Positions 31,789-37,697 of a stretch of DNA of 37,697 nt are shown piece by piece. Numbering within the stretch: position 1 is the stretch's first letter; each line of letters opens with the position of its first letter. The position numbers and the translations under genes were made by a program. The stretch spans positions 1-37,697 of the forward strand of contig NZ_AEJB01000590.1 of the NCBI RefSeq assembly GCF_000331005.1, in the 5' to 3' direction. This DNA comes from Streptomyces turgidiscabies Car8 (GTDB taxonomy: Bacteria > Actinomycetota > Actinomycetes > Streptomycetales > Streptomycetaceae). Below the pieces are notes generated by a model, which made no database searches, was not told the DNA's origin, and saw nothing but the letters and a program-made list of their open reading frames with translations.

Positions 31789-32192
31789 CGAACGGACCCC
31801 GCCGGGGCTTCTGGTGCGAGTGCTGGACCGAGGACCTCAACGAGGTGGCGCAACAGCCTGTACTCCGGGCATCCTTCGACGCCTACTCGCCGCCCCAGGC
31901 AGACAGATGGATCGCCATTGCTCTGCGGACCATCTCACCGGCACTCGACTCGGATGCGTCCGACGAGGCATGGGCGTGGCTGTACGAGGGCCGCATCGAA
32001 ACCCGGAGAGCCCTCCTGCACTCGAACCCCTGCACGGTGTCAGTCACCCACGCCGACACACGCATCACCTGGACGGTCCGACCAGCGCTCTTCCTACCCC
32101 TCGCACACCGCCAAGGAGCCGAACTCCCAGCTTGCGCACACGATTTCAAGGCCCCCACCAGCTACAGAACCGAGGCCCAGGAGACCGACTGA
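31782..32192 (+). CDS. Hypothetical protein coupled to the ATPase
   Basis: Not recognised. 136 residues, GTG 31782 with GGGAGG upstream, overlapping the ATPase stop. Trp-rich (FWCECWTEDLNEV, DEAWAWLYEGRIETR, TRITWTVRPALFLPL), no membrane segment, no known motif. Such small partners of HATPase genes occur in Streptomyces mobile elements. Its end adjoins the GC-rich hairpin region before the reverse transcriptase gene. Confidence 0.6.
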   Translation: MLTNGPRRGFWCECWTEDLNEVAQQPVLRASFDAYSPPQADRWIAIALRTISPALDSDASDEAWAWLYEGRIETRRALLHSNPCTVSVTHADTRITWTVRPALFLPLAHRQGAELPACAHDFKAPTSYRTEAQETD

Positions 32193-32451
32193 GTTACAAC
32201 TTTCTCTACTGGTTCAAGGCGGCTCGCTCCGCTCCCCGCACGCGGCCCGGCCCCCGGCCGGGCCTGCGCTCCTGTCTCCGCCCCGCTCCAGCCCGGCCGG
32301 CACCCGGGCCGCACTGACAGCAATCAGACGCTTGCTCCCCGAGAAGGGGTACGTCGTAGGGAGGGACCGCGTGCGCCGAAATAGCAGGCACCAGACGAAG
32401 TCGGCGGGCACAATGTCAGGCAACACCTTGCTATGGATTAGGGAGGACTAC
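32193..32451 (+). ncRNA. Untranslated stretch with a strong hairpin before the RT gene (possible structured RNA)
   Basis: No credible gene. Contains GGCCCGGCC-CCC-GGCCGGGCC (32244-32264), a perfect 9-bp hairpin, within a run of GC-rich pyrimidine tracts. It then shifts to lower-GC sequence ending in GGGAGGA before the RT start. Anti-phage RTs often have an RNA encoded beside them; this is the only place here for one. The hairpin may equally be the terminator of the upstream gene. Confidence 0.3.
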
Positions 32452-33384
32452 ATGCTGGTCTCGCCGAAAATCATGCAGTCGCTTGACCTAAGCTCGGCCA
32501 CCGAATTCTGCCTATCGACTCCACTCGACAGGCTTCCCATTTTGATCTCAGATCGATGCCTTATGGATTCAAAAAGGTCCGCCATCAAGTGGGTGGAAGC
32601 TAATTTCTGCGGAGGCACACGCATCCCCAAAGAAATCATGACGATGCCCAAAAATAAATTCGGCCAGCGGCCGATCATTCTTACTTCACTAACATCTCGC
32701 ATCATTTATCAGGCGCTAGTTTCAAGCGTCGCGGATGCAATGGAACCCAACAGCCGAGGCGGAGAGGGATGGGTACAGCACGAGACATTTGCTGAAGAGT
32801 CTCCAAGCGAATTCATTGTTGAGGTCGACATCGCAGCTTGCTACGAGTTCATCGATCACGAACGACTTCGCCAGGAACTCGTGGCGCGTACCCTCAATGT
32901 CGAAGTCGCTAAAAATATCACAGAGTTTCTGGGAGAATGCTCACCGAACAAAAGAGGACTCCCCCAACTGACCTCTGCCAGCGACACGCTGGGAGACCTC
33001 TATCTAAGCATAATCCAACGGCAGCTAATGCGTCAGGGATTGGACGTATCGCGGTACGCGGATGACTTTCTGATCAGAGCAAAAAATTGGGAGCAAGCTA
33101 ACGAAACAATCGAGTACGCAGCCGAATTTGCGAGAGATCTTGGCTTGATCCTCTCTTATAGGCATGGAAACCATTTCATTCAAAGCAGCCAGAACAGTAT
33201 GGCTATCCATGCCAATCCCGCAGGACTTGACCGTAGCGTACGTGCGCCCACCATGCAGAAGATTCTCGAATTCCAAGCTGGTAGGGTCACCCGAGAGCTC
33301 CCTTATGGTTCTGCGTGCCATTATAAGCGAATCAACCTTGCCAGTCATGATATCGAGAAGATTGTATCCGCTCTGAGTTGCTAG
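32452..33384 (+). CDS. Reverse transcriptase, DRT/Abi-like, possibly 3'-truncated
   Basis: 310 residues; ATG 32452 has GGGAGGA 5 nt upstream. RT motifs are in order: fingers QRPIILTSLTSRIIYQAL (72-89), motif A VEVDIAACYEFIDHERL with D126, motif B RGLPQLTSASDTLGDLYLS and motif C SRYADDFLIRA (YADD, 202-205). After DLGLILS (235) the sequence stops looking like an RT and is antisense to the GIY-YIG gene, and no thumb domain is evident. No maturase domain, group II intron structure or retron msr/msd is seen. Codons are clearly poorer in GC than those of neighbours, implying recent transfer. Closest in style to defence-associated RTs. Confidence 0.82.
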   Translation: MLVSPKIMQSLDLSSATEFCLSTPLDRLPILISDRCLMDSKRSAIKWVEANFCGGTRIPKEIMTMPKNKFGQRPIILTSLTSRIIYQALVSSVADAMEPNSRGGEGWVQHETFAEESPSEFIVEVDIAACYEFIDHERLRQELVARTLNVEVAKNITEFLGECSPNKRGLPQLTSASDTLGDLYLSIIQRQLMRQGLDVSRYADDFLIRAKNWEQANETIEYAAEFARDLGLILSYRHGNHFIQSSQNSMAIHANPAGLDRSVRAPTMQKILEFQAGRVTRELPYGSACHYKRINLASHDIEKIVSALSC

Positions 33385-33894
33385 ACCTTGACCTGCAATC
33401 GACGCATTCATTTTATTCCACGGCGGGATTGAGCCATACTTTGCACGATACGACTCGATCAGAATGCCCTCCATTGTGGTCGCATGCTGTAGACCGGACA
33501 AGTCATCCTCATCCAGCTCACCTAGAGCCATTCGAATGGCAGCCTGCGCCTTCTTGCGCCTGCCGTTTCTTGCGGTCGCAACCTGCTCGAAAGGGGATTG
33601 GACAAAAACCGCGAACCCCATACGCTCATGCTCCGCGAACCAAGCATTTATCTCGCGAACTTTGCAGGTGGTGGGTTTCGCGGAAATCAGACCGTTATGG
33701 TGACAGAATCGTTGAGTCAGATCCCTCGCTAGCCCAACGTATAGAACATCAGAGGATTCGGGATCGAAATAACAATATACTCCAACCGAAGAAAATCCGT
33801 AGTTATCTCTTGGTGAAGCGATGTCATCGAGAGCATCTCTTATATCTCTTGCGCCCTCTTTCGTGTATGTATCTCGGATCATAGTTCCAAGCAT
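33025..33894 (-). CDS. GIY-YIG endonuclease-like protein overlapping the RT gene tail to tail
   Basis: 289 residues; ATG 33894 with GGGGAGGAG immediately upstream. The GIY-YIG fold is visible: VGVYCYFDPESSDVLYVGLA (37-56), catalytic Arg R62 (TQRFCHH), and MEGILIESYRAKYGSIPPWN with the metal-binding Glu and the terminal Asn. The domain at 178-246 (LLDIMTGKVDSLIMARRTIR ... VLAALNEMVSMPI) looks like real protein. The last 43 residues are antisense to RT motif C and may be read-through. Low-GC like the RT. A nuclease effector for the RT is conceivable; orientation means the two are not co-transcribed. Confidence 0.75.
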   Translation of the reverse strand: MLGTMIRDTYTKEGARDIRDALDDIASPRDNYGFSSVGVYCYFDPESSDVLYVGLARDLTQRFCHHNGLISAKPTTCKVREINAWFAEHERMGFAVFVQSPFEQVATARNGRRKKAQAAIRMALGELDEDDLSGLQHATTMEGILIESYRAKYGSIPPWNKMNASIAGQGLATQSGYNLLDIMTGKVDSLIMARRTIRELSGDPTSLEFENLLHGGRTYATVKSCGIGMDSHTVLAALNEMVSMPIREDQAKISRKFGCVLDCFVSLLPIFCSDQKVIRVPRYVQSLTH

Positions 33895-34047
33895 CGTTCT
33901 CCTCCCCGAGGACTTCGACAGGCCAGCAATGGCAAGCAGCGCGGTCAACTCATCCCACGAACACAGTAGTTGTATCCACTGACAGCACGTGGCCGAGGGG
34001 CACTGCCGCGATGCAAGCCAGCCGCGAGCCGATTCACTCAGCCCTGT

Positions 34048-34160
34048 ACCACGAGCGCACCAGATCAAGGGGGAAAGCGGCCGAGCCCGACGAAGCCGCG
34101 ACCCGACCGTTCACCCAGGTCAGCACCCGAGCCCGCCACAAATGCCGGCAGCTTCCCAAG
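34048..34160. repeat. Decayed copy of the AICE right end
   Basis: Aligns over its length with 35444-35567, the sequence leading into attR. Shared blocks include GCGCACCAGATC, CGACCGAGCCC-type stretches, ACCGTTCACCCAGGTCAG, and the first 12 bases of the att core (CAGCTTCCCAAG) at 34149-34160, after which similarity stops. A relic of an earlier right junction. Confidence 0.75.
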
Positions 34161-34169
34161 TTCGGAGCT

Positions 34170-34892
34170 TCAGTCGGATGTCCTGCGAACCGTCGCTGCC
34201 CCGTCGTTCAGTGCGTTGCTGATCTCCAGAAGGCACCCCTCGCGCAGGGCGAAGGCGTTGCGGGGGTTCCGGTAGGAGTGCCCACCGTCGTTGATGCAGA
34301 CGCCGTCTGCCAGCCTCCAGTGAGCAGGCGCCCATTGGCCCTGATTCTCAAGGAGCATCCTCGCCACTTCGGCAGGATCCTCGATCAAGGTGAGAGCCGT
34401 AAGGGCGGTGATAAGGGCCACGGTTGCGTCGTCAGGAAGCCGCGCGTCGCCCAGTGTCGGGAAGAGCAGCAAGAGACGGGCATCGGAGTCGTCAACGCCC
34501 TCTGTTGCCGGCTGCCGAGCAGCGGACAGCAACTCCGGCCAGGCCATCCCAGGCCCCATGAAGTGACCGTCATCCACGGCAAGGATTTCCGCTGCGGACC
34601 ACGCCGGGTGATGTATCAGGTAGTCCACTCCTCGGTCGCCCTCGATGTTGCGGTAGACGACGTGGATAGTGTGCCCGGAGCGCAGAGGCACGCTGAACAC
34701 CGGCCACTCACCCTCGGCACACAGCACGCGATACAGCTCCATGGCCGCGTCCCAGTCGGCACCGAACGCGGTTCGCTGCGCGTCCTCACCGCGCAAGCAG
34801 GTGCCGAGGTGAACCGGCCAGAACAAGGCTTCGTCGAGGTAGGCAGCGCCCTGGACAAGAGGGCCGCCTTCATATCCGGGGATCTTCAGCAC
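34170..34892 (-). CDS. Hypothetical protein between the two right-end copies
   Basis: Not recognised. 240 residues with normal high-GC codon use, from GTG 34892 (VLKIPGYEGGPLVQGAAYLD). No signal peptide or membrane helix. Mixed helices and strands; motifs such as GHTIHVVYRNIEGDRGVDYL and INDGGHSYRNPRNAF are conspicuous. Size and composition recall polymorphic-toxin immunity-type proteins, but that is a guess. No clear ribosome site. Divergent from the gene at 34985 with a 92-bp shared promoter region. Confidence 0.6.
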   Translation of the reverse strand: MLKIPGYEGGPLVQGAAYLDEALFWPVHLGTCLRGEDAQRTAFGADWDAAMELYRVLCAEGEWPVFSVPLRSGHTIHVVYRNIEGDRGVDYLIHHPAWSAAEILAVDDGHFMGPGMAWPELLSAARQPATEGVDDSDARLLLLFPTLGDARLPDDATVALITALTALTLIEDPAEVARMLLENQGQWAPAHWRLADGVCINDGGHSYRNPRNAFALREGCLLEISNALNDGAATVRRTSD

Positions 34893-34984
34893 GTGTGGAT
34901 GATGGCACGAGGGACTGACACCGCCTCGGGGTTCGGAGGTTCGCCCACCTCTCTCTGTCAGACCAGCGCTGTACGGTCCGCTCC

Positions 34985-35386
34985 ATGGCTGAGAGACCTA
35001 CGACGAACTGGCGCCACGGCATTGCCGAGGAAGCCGAAGGCCTTGCCGCCGGCACCCTGGATCCTGAATGCGCGTGCATGGCGGGACTGTTCCCCGAAGA
35101 ACTGCTCACGGCGACCGATGCCGTCCTCGACACCTTCGAGCGGGAGCTTCCCGGGCTGGCCGAGGCAGGCGACACAGAGGTCCTCGGCGTCGTGGAACGC
35201 GTCGTCCTGGCCCTGAACGCCGTGAACGACGCCCACAACGGAAGCGCCTACGAAACCGACGAGCGCGAGCAACTGTGCGACTTCATCGACCAGTCGCTCA
35301 CCGAGCACAGCGTCGACATCGTCGCACTCGCCGCCCGCCATGGACTCGGCCGGTACCAGATCACGGACGAATGGCGGGAGTGGTGA
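34985..35386 (+). CDS. Hypothetical acidic protein
   Basis: Not recognised. 133 residues, mostly helical and strongly acidic (RHGIAEEAEGLAAGTLDPEC, EVLGVVERVVLALNAVNDAH, EREQLCDFIDQSLTEHSVDI). ATG 34985. Pairs divergently with the gene at 34170-34892, both lying between the decayed and the intact element ends, so the two probably travelled together. Confidence 0.6.
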   Translation: MAERPTTNWRHGIAEEAEGLAAGTLDPECACMAGLFPEELLTATDAVLDTFERELPGLAEAGDTEVLGVVERVVLALNAVNDAHNGSAYETDEREQLCDFIDQSLTEHSVDIVALAARHGLGRYQITDEWREW

Positions 35387-35443
35387 TGCCCCCGCTGAAG
35401 CTGCCCGCTCGATACCCGCTTCCTGACGCAGCGTCGCTGCCGC

Positions 35444-35567
35444 ACCACAAGCGCACCAGATCGAGCGGGGAACCACGGTGAAAGCGACCGAGCCCAATGA
35501 AGCCGCGCCCTGACCGTTCACCCAGGTCAGAGCCCGAACCGCCCCCAAACACCCCCAGCTTCCCAAG
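35444..35567. repeat. Intact AICE right-end sequence
   Basis: Second member of the diverged repeat pair (see 34048-34160). It runs into attR. It contains GCACCAC (35442-35448) and GCACCAG (35453-35459), like the heptamers beside attL, and ACCGTTCACCCAGGTCAG. Confidence 0.75.
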
Positions 35568-35601
35568 CTGAGAGTGCGAGTTCGATTCTCGTCACCCGCT
35601 C
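35556..35601 (+). repeat. attR: 46-bp core repeat (tRNA-Gly 3' fragment)
   Basis: Identical to 22865-22910. It holds the anticodon-to-3'-end half of tRNA-Gly without a 5' half, so it is a displaced tRNA fragment marking the right border. Confidence 0.95.
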
Positions 35602-35610
35602 CATGCGAAA

Positions 35611-35640
35611 CCCCAGGTCAGTGGCCTGGGGTTTGTTTGT
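35611..35640 (+). terminator. Original tRNA-Gly terminator
   Basis: CCCCAGG/CCTGGGG stem with a 7-nt loop, then TTTGTTTGT: a Rho-independent terminator stranded behind attR. The equivalent next to attL is element-borne. Confidence 0.85.
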
Positions 35641-35927
35641 TTGGCGCGATCTGGTCGCGCTTCTTCCGACGTGACCCCCCTGGAGTACCTGCTCAACGCC
35701 GCCACCAAGCCGGCGAAATACATCCGCTGAGACCAGGCCAGGTGGGACGCCTCCGAGGGCACCCCGTGCGCGCGTTCGTACGACAGGACGACGAACCCGC
35801 GCACTCACTCCGCCAGGGCGGCGCCGAGGTCGTCGTCGGTGGCTGGGTATCTTGATGTTGGCCGTTCGCCCCCATCAGCAGGTCTTGTCCGCGTCTGCCG
35901 ACGCCGGCTCCGGCGGACGGGGCGACG
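35641..35927. other. Gene-poor chromosomal stretch with a possible gene remnant
   Basis: No supported gene. A short open stretch at 35671-35730 (VTPLEYLLNAATKPAKYIR, then stop) has coding-like composition and could be the end of a lost gene. The rest has coding-like GC periodicity but no credible start or family. Confidence 0.4.
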
Positions 35928-36533
35928 TCACGCAGGGACGCCGAGCGGCGGGTGCTCGAGCACGCGGGGTTTGTACTCGGCCAGCTGGATGCGGCCGTCG
36001 AAGGTGCGGTGCTCGATCATCTCGAGGGCGACGTCCGGATAGCCGTCGTAGATGCGTTCTTCTCCCGTGGCCCCGGTGATCACCGGGAACATCACGACCC
36101 TGAAGCGGTCGACGAGTCCGGCTCGTAGCAGGGACCGGCTCAGGCTGAGGCTGCCGATCGTGCTGAGGAGCCCCGAGCCACTCGACTTCATGGCACGGAC
36201 CGCCTCGACGGCGTCGTCGCGGACGAGCGTGGAGTTGGACCACGTCAGTGGCTCCTCGAGTGAGGAGGAGAACACCACCTTGGACGCTCGCGTGAGCTCG
36301 TCGACGGACGCCTCTTCCTCGGGCCGGAACTCGTCTTGGCCCTTCGGGACCTCGCCTGCGGCGAAGCCCGACATCAGGCGGTAGGTGTTCGCTCCCATCA
36401 GATAAGTGACCTCGGGCTGCTCGCCGAGCCACGCGAGGTACTCCGGGCCCTCAAGTCCCCAGAAGCCAGGCCATCCCTCGCCCGATGCGCAGCCGTCGAG
36501 GGAGGTAATGAAGTCGACGAGAAGCTCCGACAT
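35928..36533 (-). CDS. RibD C-terminal/DHFR-fold reductase-like protein
   Basis: 201 residues; ATG with AAAGGA upstream. Opens with LLVDFITSLDGCASGEGWPG (the usual SLDG NADPH-site pattern), then VTYLMGANTYRLMSGF, KVVFSSSL, and LLSTIGSLSLSRSLLRAGLV followed by DRFRVVMFPVITG, the pattern of the RibD_C family. These are widespread NADPH-dependent reductases of unknown substrate in actinobacteria. Stand-alone chromosomal gene just outside attR; not part of the element and not a folate DHFR. Confidence 0.85.
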   Translation of the reverse strand: MSELLVDFITSLDGCASGEGWPGFWGLEGPEYLAWLGEQPEVTYLMGANTYRLMSGFAAGEVPKGQDEFRPEEEASVDELTRASKVVFSSSLEEPLTWSNSTLVRDDAVEAVRAMKSSGSGLLSTIGSLSLSRSLLRAGLVDRFRVVMFPVITGATGEERIYDGYPDVALEMIEHRTFDGRIQLAEYKPRVLEHPPLGVPA

Positions 36534-36739
36534 GACAGTGTCCTTTCCTGGGGTGTCACGAGCTTGGACCGGCCGGGAGCCACAAACTCATCGGCCACGC
36601 TGTGGAGTGACGAGAAAACCCGTGACGCCGCAGTCGATCAGGTCTCGGCGGGGCCCGCCCTGTCGGCGCGCACCGCGACGAGATGGCCCGGAAGCGCTGG
36701 CCGACTTCGAACAGATTCCTTCGGACGGGGACTACCAAC

Positions 36740-36778
36740 TGCCCCTGGACGAGGGCGATTCACCCTCGTCCAGGGGCA
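36740..36778. terminator. Hairpin terminator downstream of the ABC permease gene
   Basis: Perfect 16-bp stem (TGCCCCTGGACGAGGG with its complement) and a 7-nt loop, 24 bp beyond the permease stop on the minus strand. The rest of 36534-36801 holds nothing recognisable. Confidence 0.85.
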
Positions 36779-36801
36779 CGGCACGGTCGGGCGACGGAGG
36801 C

Positions 36802-37697
36802 TCAGTGCGCGGCGCGGCGGGCCAGTGCCCCGCGAGAGCGGGTCACCAGCGCGGCCAGCAGGGCGGCGCCGAGGGGCACGGCCACCAGGAGGGCGGCGAG
36901 CGTCTCCCAGGGGACGATGATCGGCACGTACGGCGGGGCGTCACCGGCGCCGACCCAGCCGTTGTCGAGAGCCTCCTGGTAGAAGCGCGTCTGCTCGCGC
37001 TCCTCGGTGAGCCGCAGCCCGACCGCGGGCAGGACACCGGCCGCCGAGCCGAGGACCACACCCATCGCGGCGACCACGCCGCACTGGAAGCCGCTGAGCA
37101 TGCGGCGCACCCGGGGCGGGGCTCCGACCGCGGCGAGCGTCTTGAGATCGGCCTCCGCGTCGGCCTGGGCGAGACCGGTGGCGATGCCGGCCGCACCGAT
37201 GGTGACCAGGCCGGCGAAGACGGTCAGCGCGAGCAGGACGAGCCCGTTCTCGTCGACCCAGCCCTGCTCCACGGTCAGCTCGACGTCACTGCCGAGCTTG
37301 GCGATCTCGGCGTCGAGCTTCTGCCGCTGCTCGGTGCTGGGCATCCGGTCGGTGCTGAAGAAGGCGCCGAGGGGGACAGTGGTCAGTCCGGCGGCCTTGG
37401 CGGCGGCGGGGCTGAGCACGCTCTGCACTCCGTAGGAGTCGGGCGAGCCGGGCACCTGGTAGGCGGGGAAGGACTTCAGCTCGCCCGGGACCGGCTTGTT
37501 CTGCTCGACGGCGCGGTCGGCGGCCTTCTGGTCGGTGATCAGCTTGATGCCGACGGTGCCGTTCCTGTCGACCTGGGGCTTGTGGAAGCTGAGGAGCTTT
37601 CCGTCGGCGAGGGCCTTGGCCGCGCCCGGGTCGTCGATGCCGAGGACCTTCAGGAGCGGGGCGTCGGCGACGAGGAGACCGCCGTCGACGTAGATGC
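36802..37697 (-). CDS. FtsX-type ABC transporter permease, 5' end outside the window
   Basis: C-terminal 297 codons of a permease. The frame is open to the window edge. It reads from the end of a periplasmic MacB-like domain (IYVDGGLLVADAPLLKVLGI) into the last three transmembrane helices of an FtsX fold (LVLLALTVFAGLVTIGAAGI; CGVVAAMGVVLGSAAGVLPA; LAALLVAVPLGAALLAALV). The cytosolic loop AEADLKTLAAVGAPPRVRRM is the coupling region with the ATPase. It ends in a basic tail. Substrate unknown. An apparent start at 37455 is internal. Confidence 0.85.
   Translation of the reverse strand, partial: IYVDGGLLVADAPLLKVLGIDDPGAAKALADGKLLSFHKPQVDRNGTVGIKLITDQKAADRAVEQNKPVPGELKSFPAYQVPGSPDSYGVQSVLSPAAAKAAGLTTVPLGAFFSTDRMPSTEQRQKLDAEIAKLGSDVELTVEQGWVDENGLVLLALTVFAGLVTIGAAGIATGLAQADAEADLKTLAAVGAPPRVRRMLSGFQCGVVAAMGVVLGSAAGVLPAVGLRLTEEREQTRFYQEALDNGWVGAGDAPPYVPIIVPWETLAALLVAVPLGAALLAALVTRSRGALARRAAH

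Larger units (their letters stand above)
22865..35601. mobile_element. pSAM2-type integrative and conjugative element (AICE) in tRNA-Gly(CCC)
   Basis: A 12.7-kb element between identical 46-bp direct repeats. It carries a tyrosine integrase, excisionase, RepSA-type rolling-circle initiator, Spd-like small proteins, a single FtsK/TraB translocase for double-stranded DNA transfer, a KorSA-like GntR repressor and a Pra-like Nudix protein, the gene set that defines AICEs such as pSAM2. All core genes look intact. Cargo lies at both ends: a DUF5677 gene at the left, and an ATPase pair, an RT/GIY-YIG pair and two unknown genes at the right. A decayed second right end at 34048-34160 suggests an older integration at the same tRNA. 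Confidence 0.93.

Noticed and set aside
32193..33384. Group II intron or retron
   Set aside because: The RT has no maturase or endonuclease domain, no intron-like RNA domains or exon junctions are visible, and no msr/msd inverted pair was found upstream.
34011..35216. 401-codon plus-strand frame across the right-end region
   Set aside because: Covers the decayed repeat and two genes in other frames; no coherent protein.
35556..35601. Second tRNA-Gly gene
   Set aside because: Only the 3' half is present; no acceptor 5' strand or D-arm, so it is the attR fragment.
35928..36533. A second folate-type DHFR linked to the thymidylate cluster
   Set aside because: Pattern is RibD_C rather than FolA, and it lies outside attR, far from the cluster.

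Overview
The window is high-GC actinobacterial chromosome, almost certainly Streptomyces. Coding sequences have strong third-position GC, GTG and TTG starts are common, start/stop overlaps are frequent, and the left end carries the canonical dnaK-grpE-dnaJ-hspR operon read leftwards with HspR-type inverted repeats in front of dnaK. Species cannot be fixed from sequence alone.

Layout. 1-4310: heat-shock operon and its operators. 4310-12053: chromosomal genes, namely a WecA/TagO-like sugar-phosphate transferase, a membrane-anchored Fe-S reductase of the EtfD type, two exported FG-GAP beta-propeller proteins and a Yip1-family membrane protein, several closed by strong hairpins. 12096-15890: a candidate signalling locus. 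A class III cyclase-like protein, a membrane protein, a small lipoprotein and two small membrane proteins run left, and a CRP-type cyclic-nucleotide-binding regulator runs right. The cyclase C-terminus and the membrane-protein N-terminus share a 24-residue Gly-rich motif. 15814-16612: a phosphoribosyltransferase and a small zinc-ribbon protein. 16848-22681: a compact deoxynucleotide cluster with a 2-deoxyribosyltransferase-like/XRE regulator, a divergent thymidylate synthase, DHFR, a HIT protein, a dCMP-deaminase-like protein, a nucleotidyltransferase, and a dCTP deaminase/dUTPase-fold domain fused to a coiled coil and two membrane helices.

22839-35601: tRNA-Gly(CCC) and an integrated AICE (actinomycete integrative and conjugative element) of the pSAM2 type, bounded by a 46-bp direct repeat of the tRNA 3' half. 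Its core is int, xis and repSA (overlapping starts and stops), small Spd-like genes, a DUF2637 membrane protein, a TraB/FtsK-type DNA translocase, an SCO3933-like protein, a KorSA-like GntR repressor and a Pra-like Nudix protein. Palindromes of the form ACTCGT-N4-ACGAGT sit at key promoters. Cargo comprises a DUF5677 protein next to attL, a histidine-kinase-like ATPase with its overlapping partner, a low-GC reverse transcriptase facing a GIY-YIG nuclease with a 360-bp antisense overlap, and a divergent pair of unknown genes lying between a decayed and an intact copy of the element's right end.

35602-37697: chromosome resumes with a tRNA terminator, a gene-poor stretch, a RibD/DHFR-fold protein and an FtsX-type ABC permease cut by the window edge.

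The strongest candidates for undescribed systems are the deoxynucleotide cluster, the RT/GIY-YIG cargo pair, and the cyclase/shared-motif/CRP locus.
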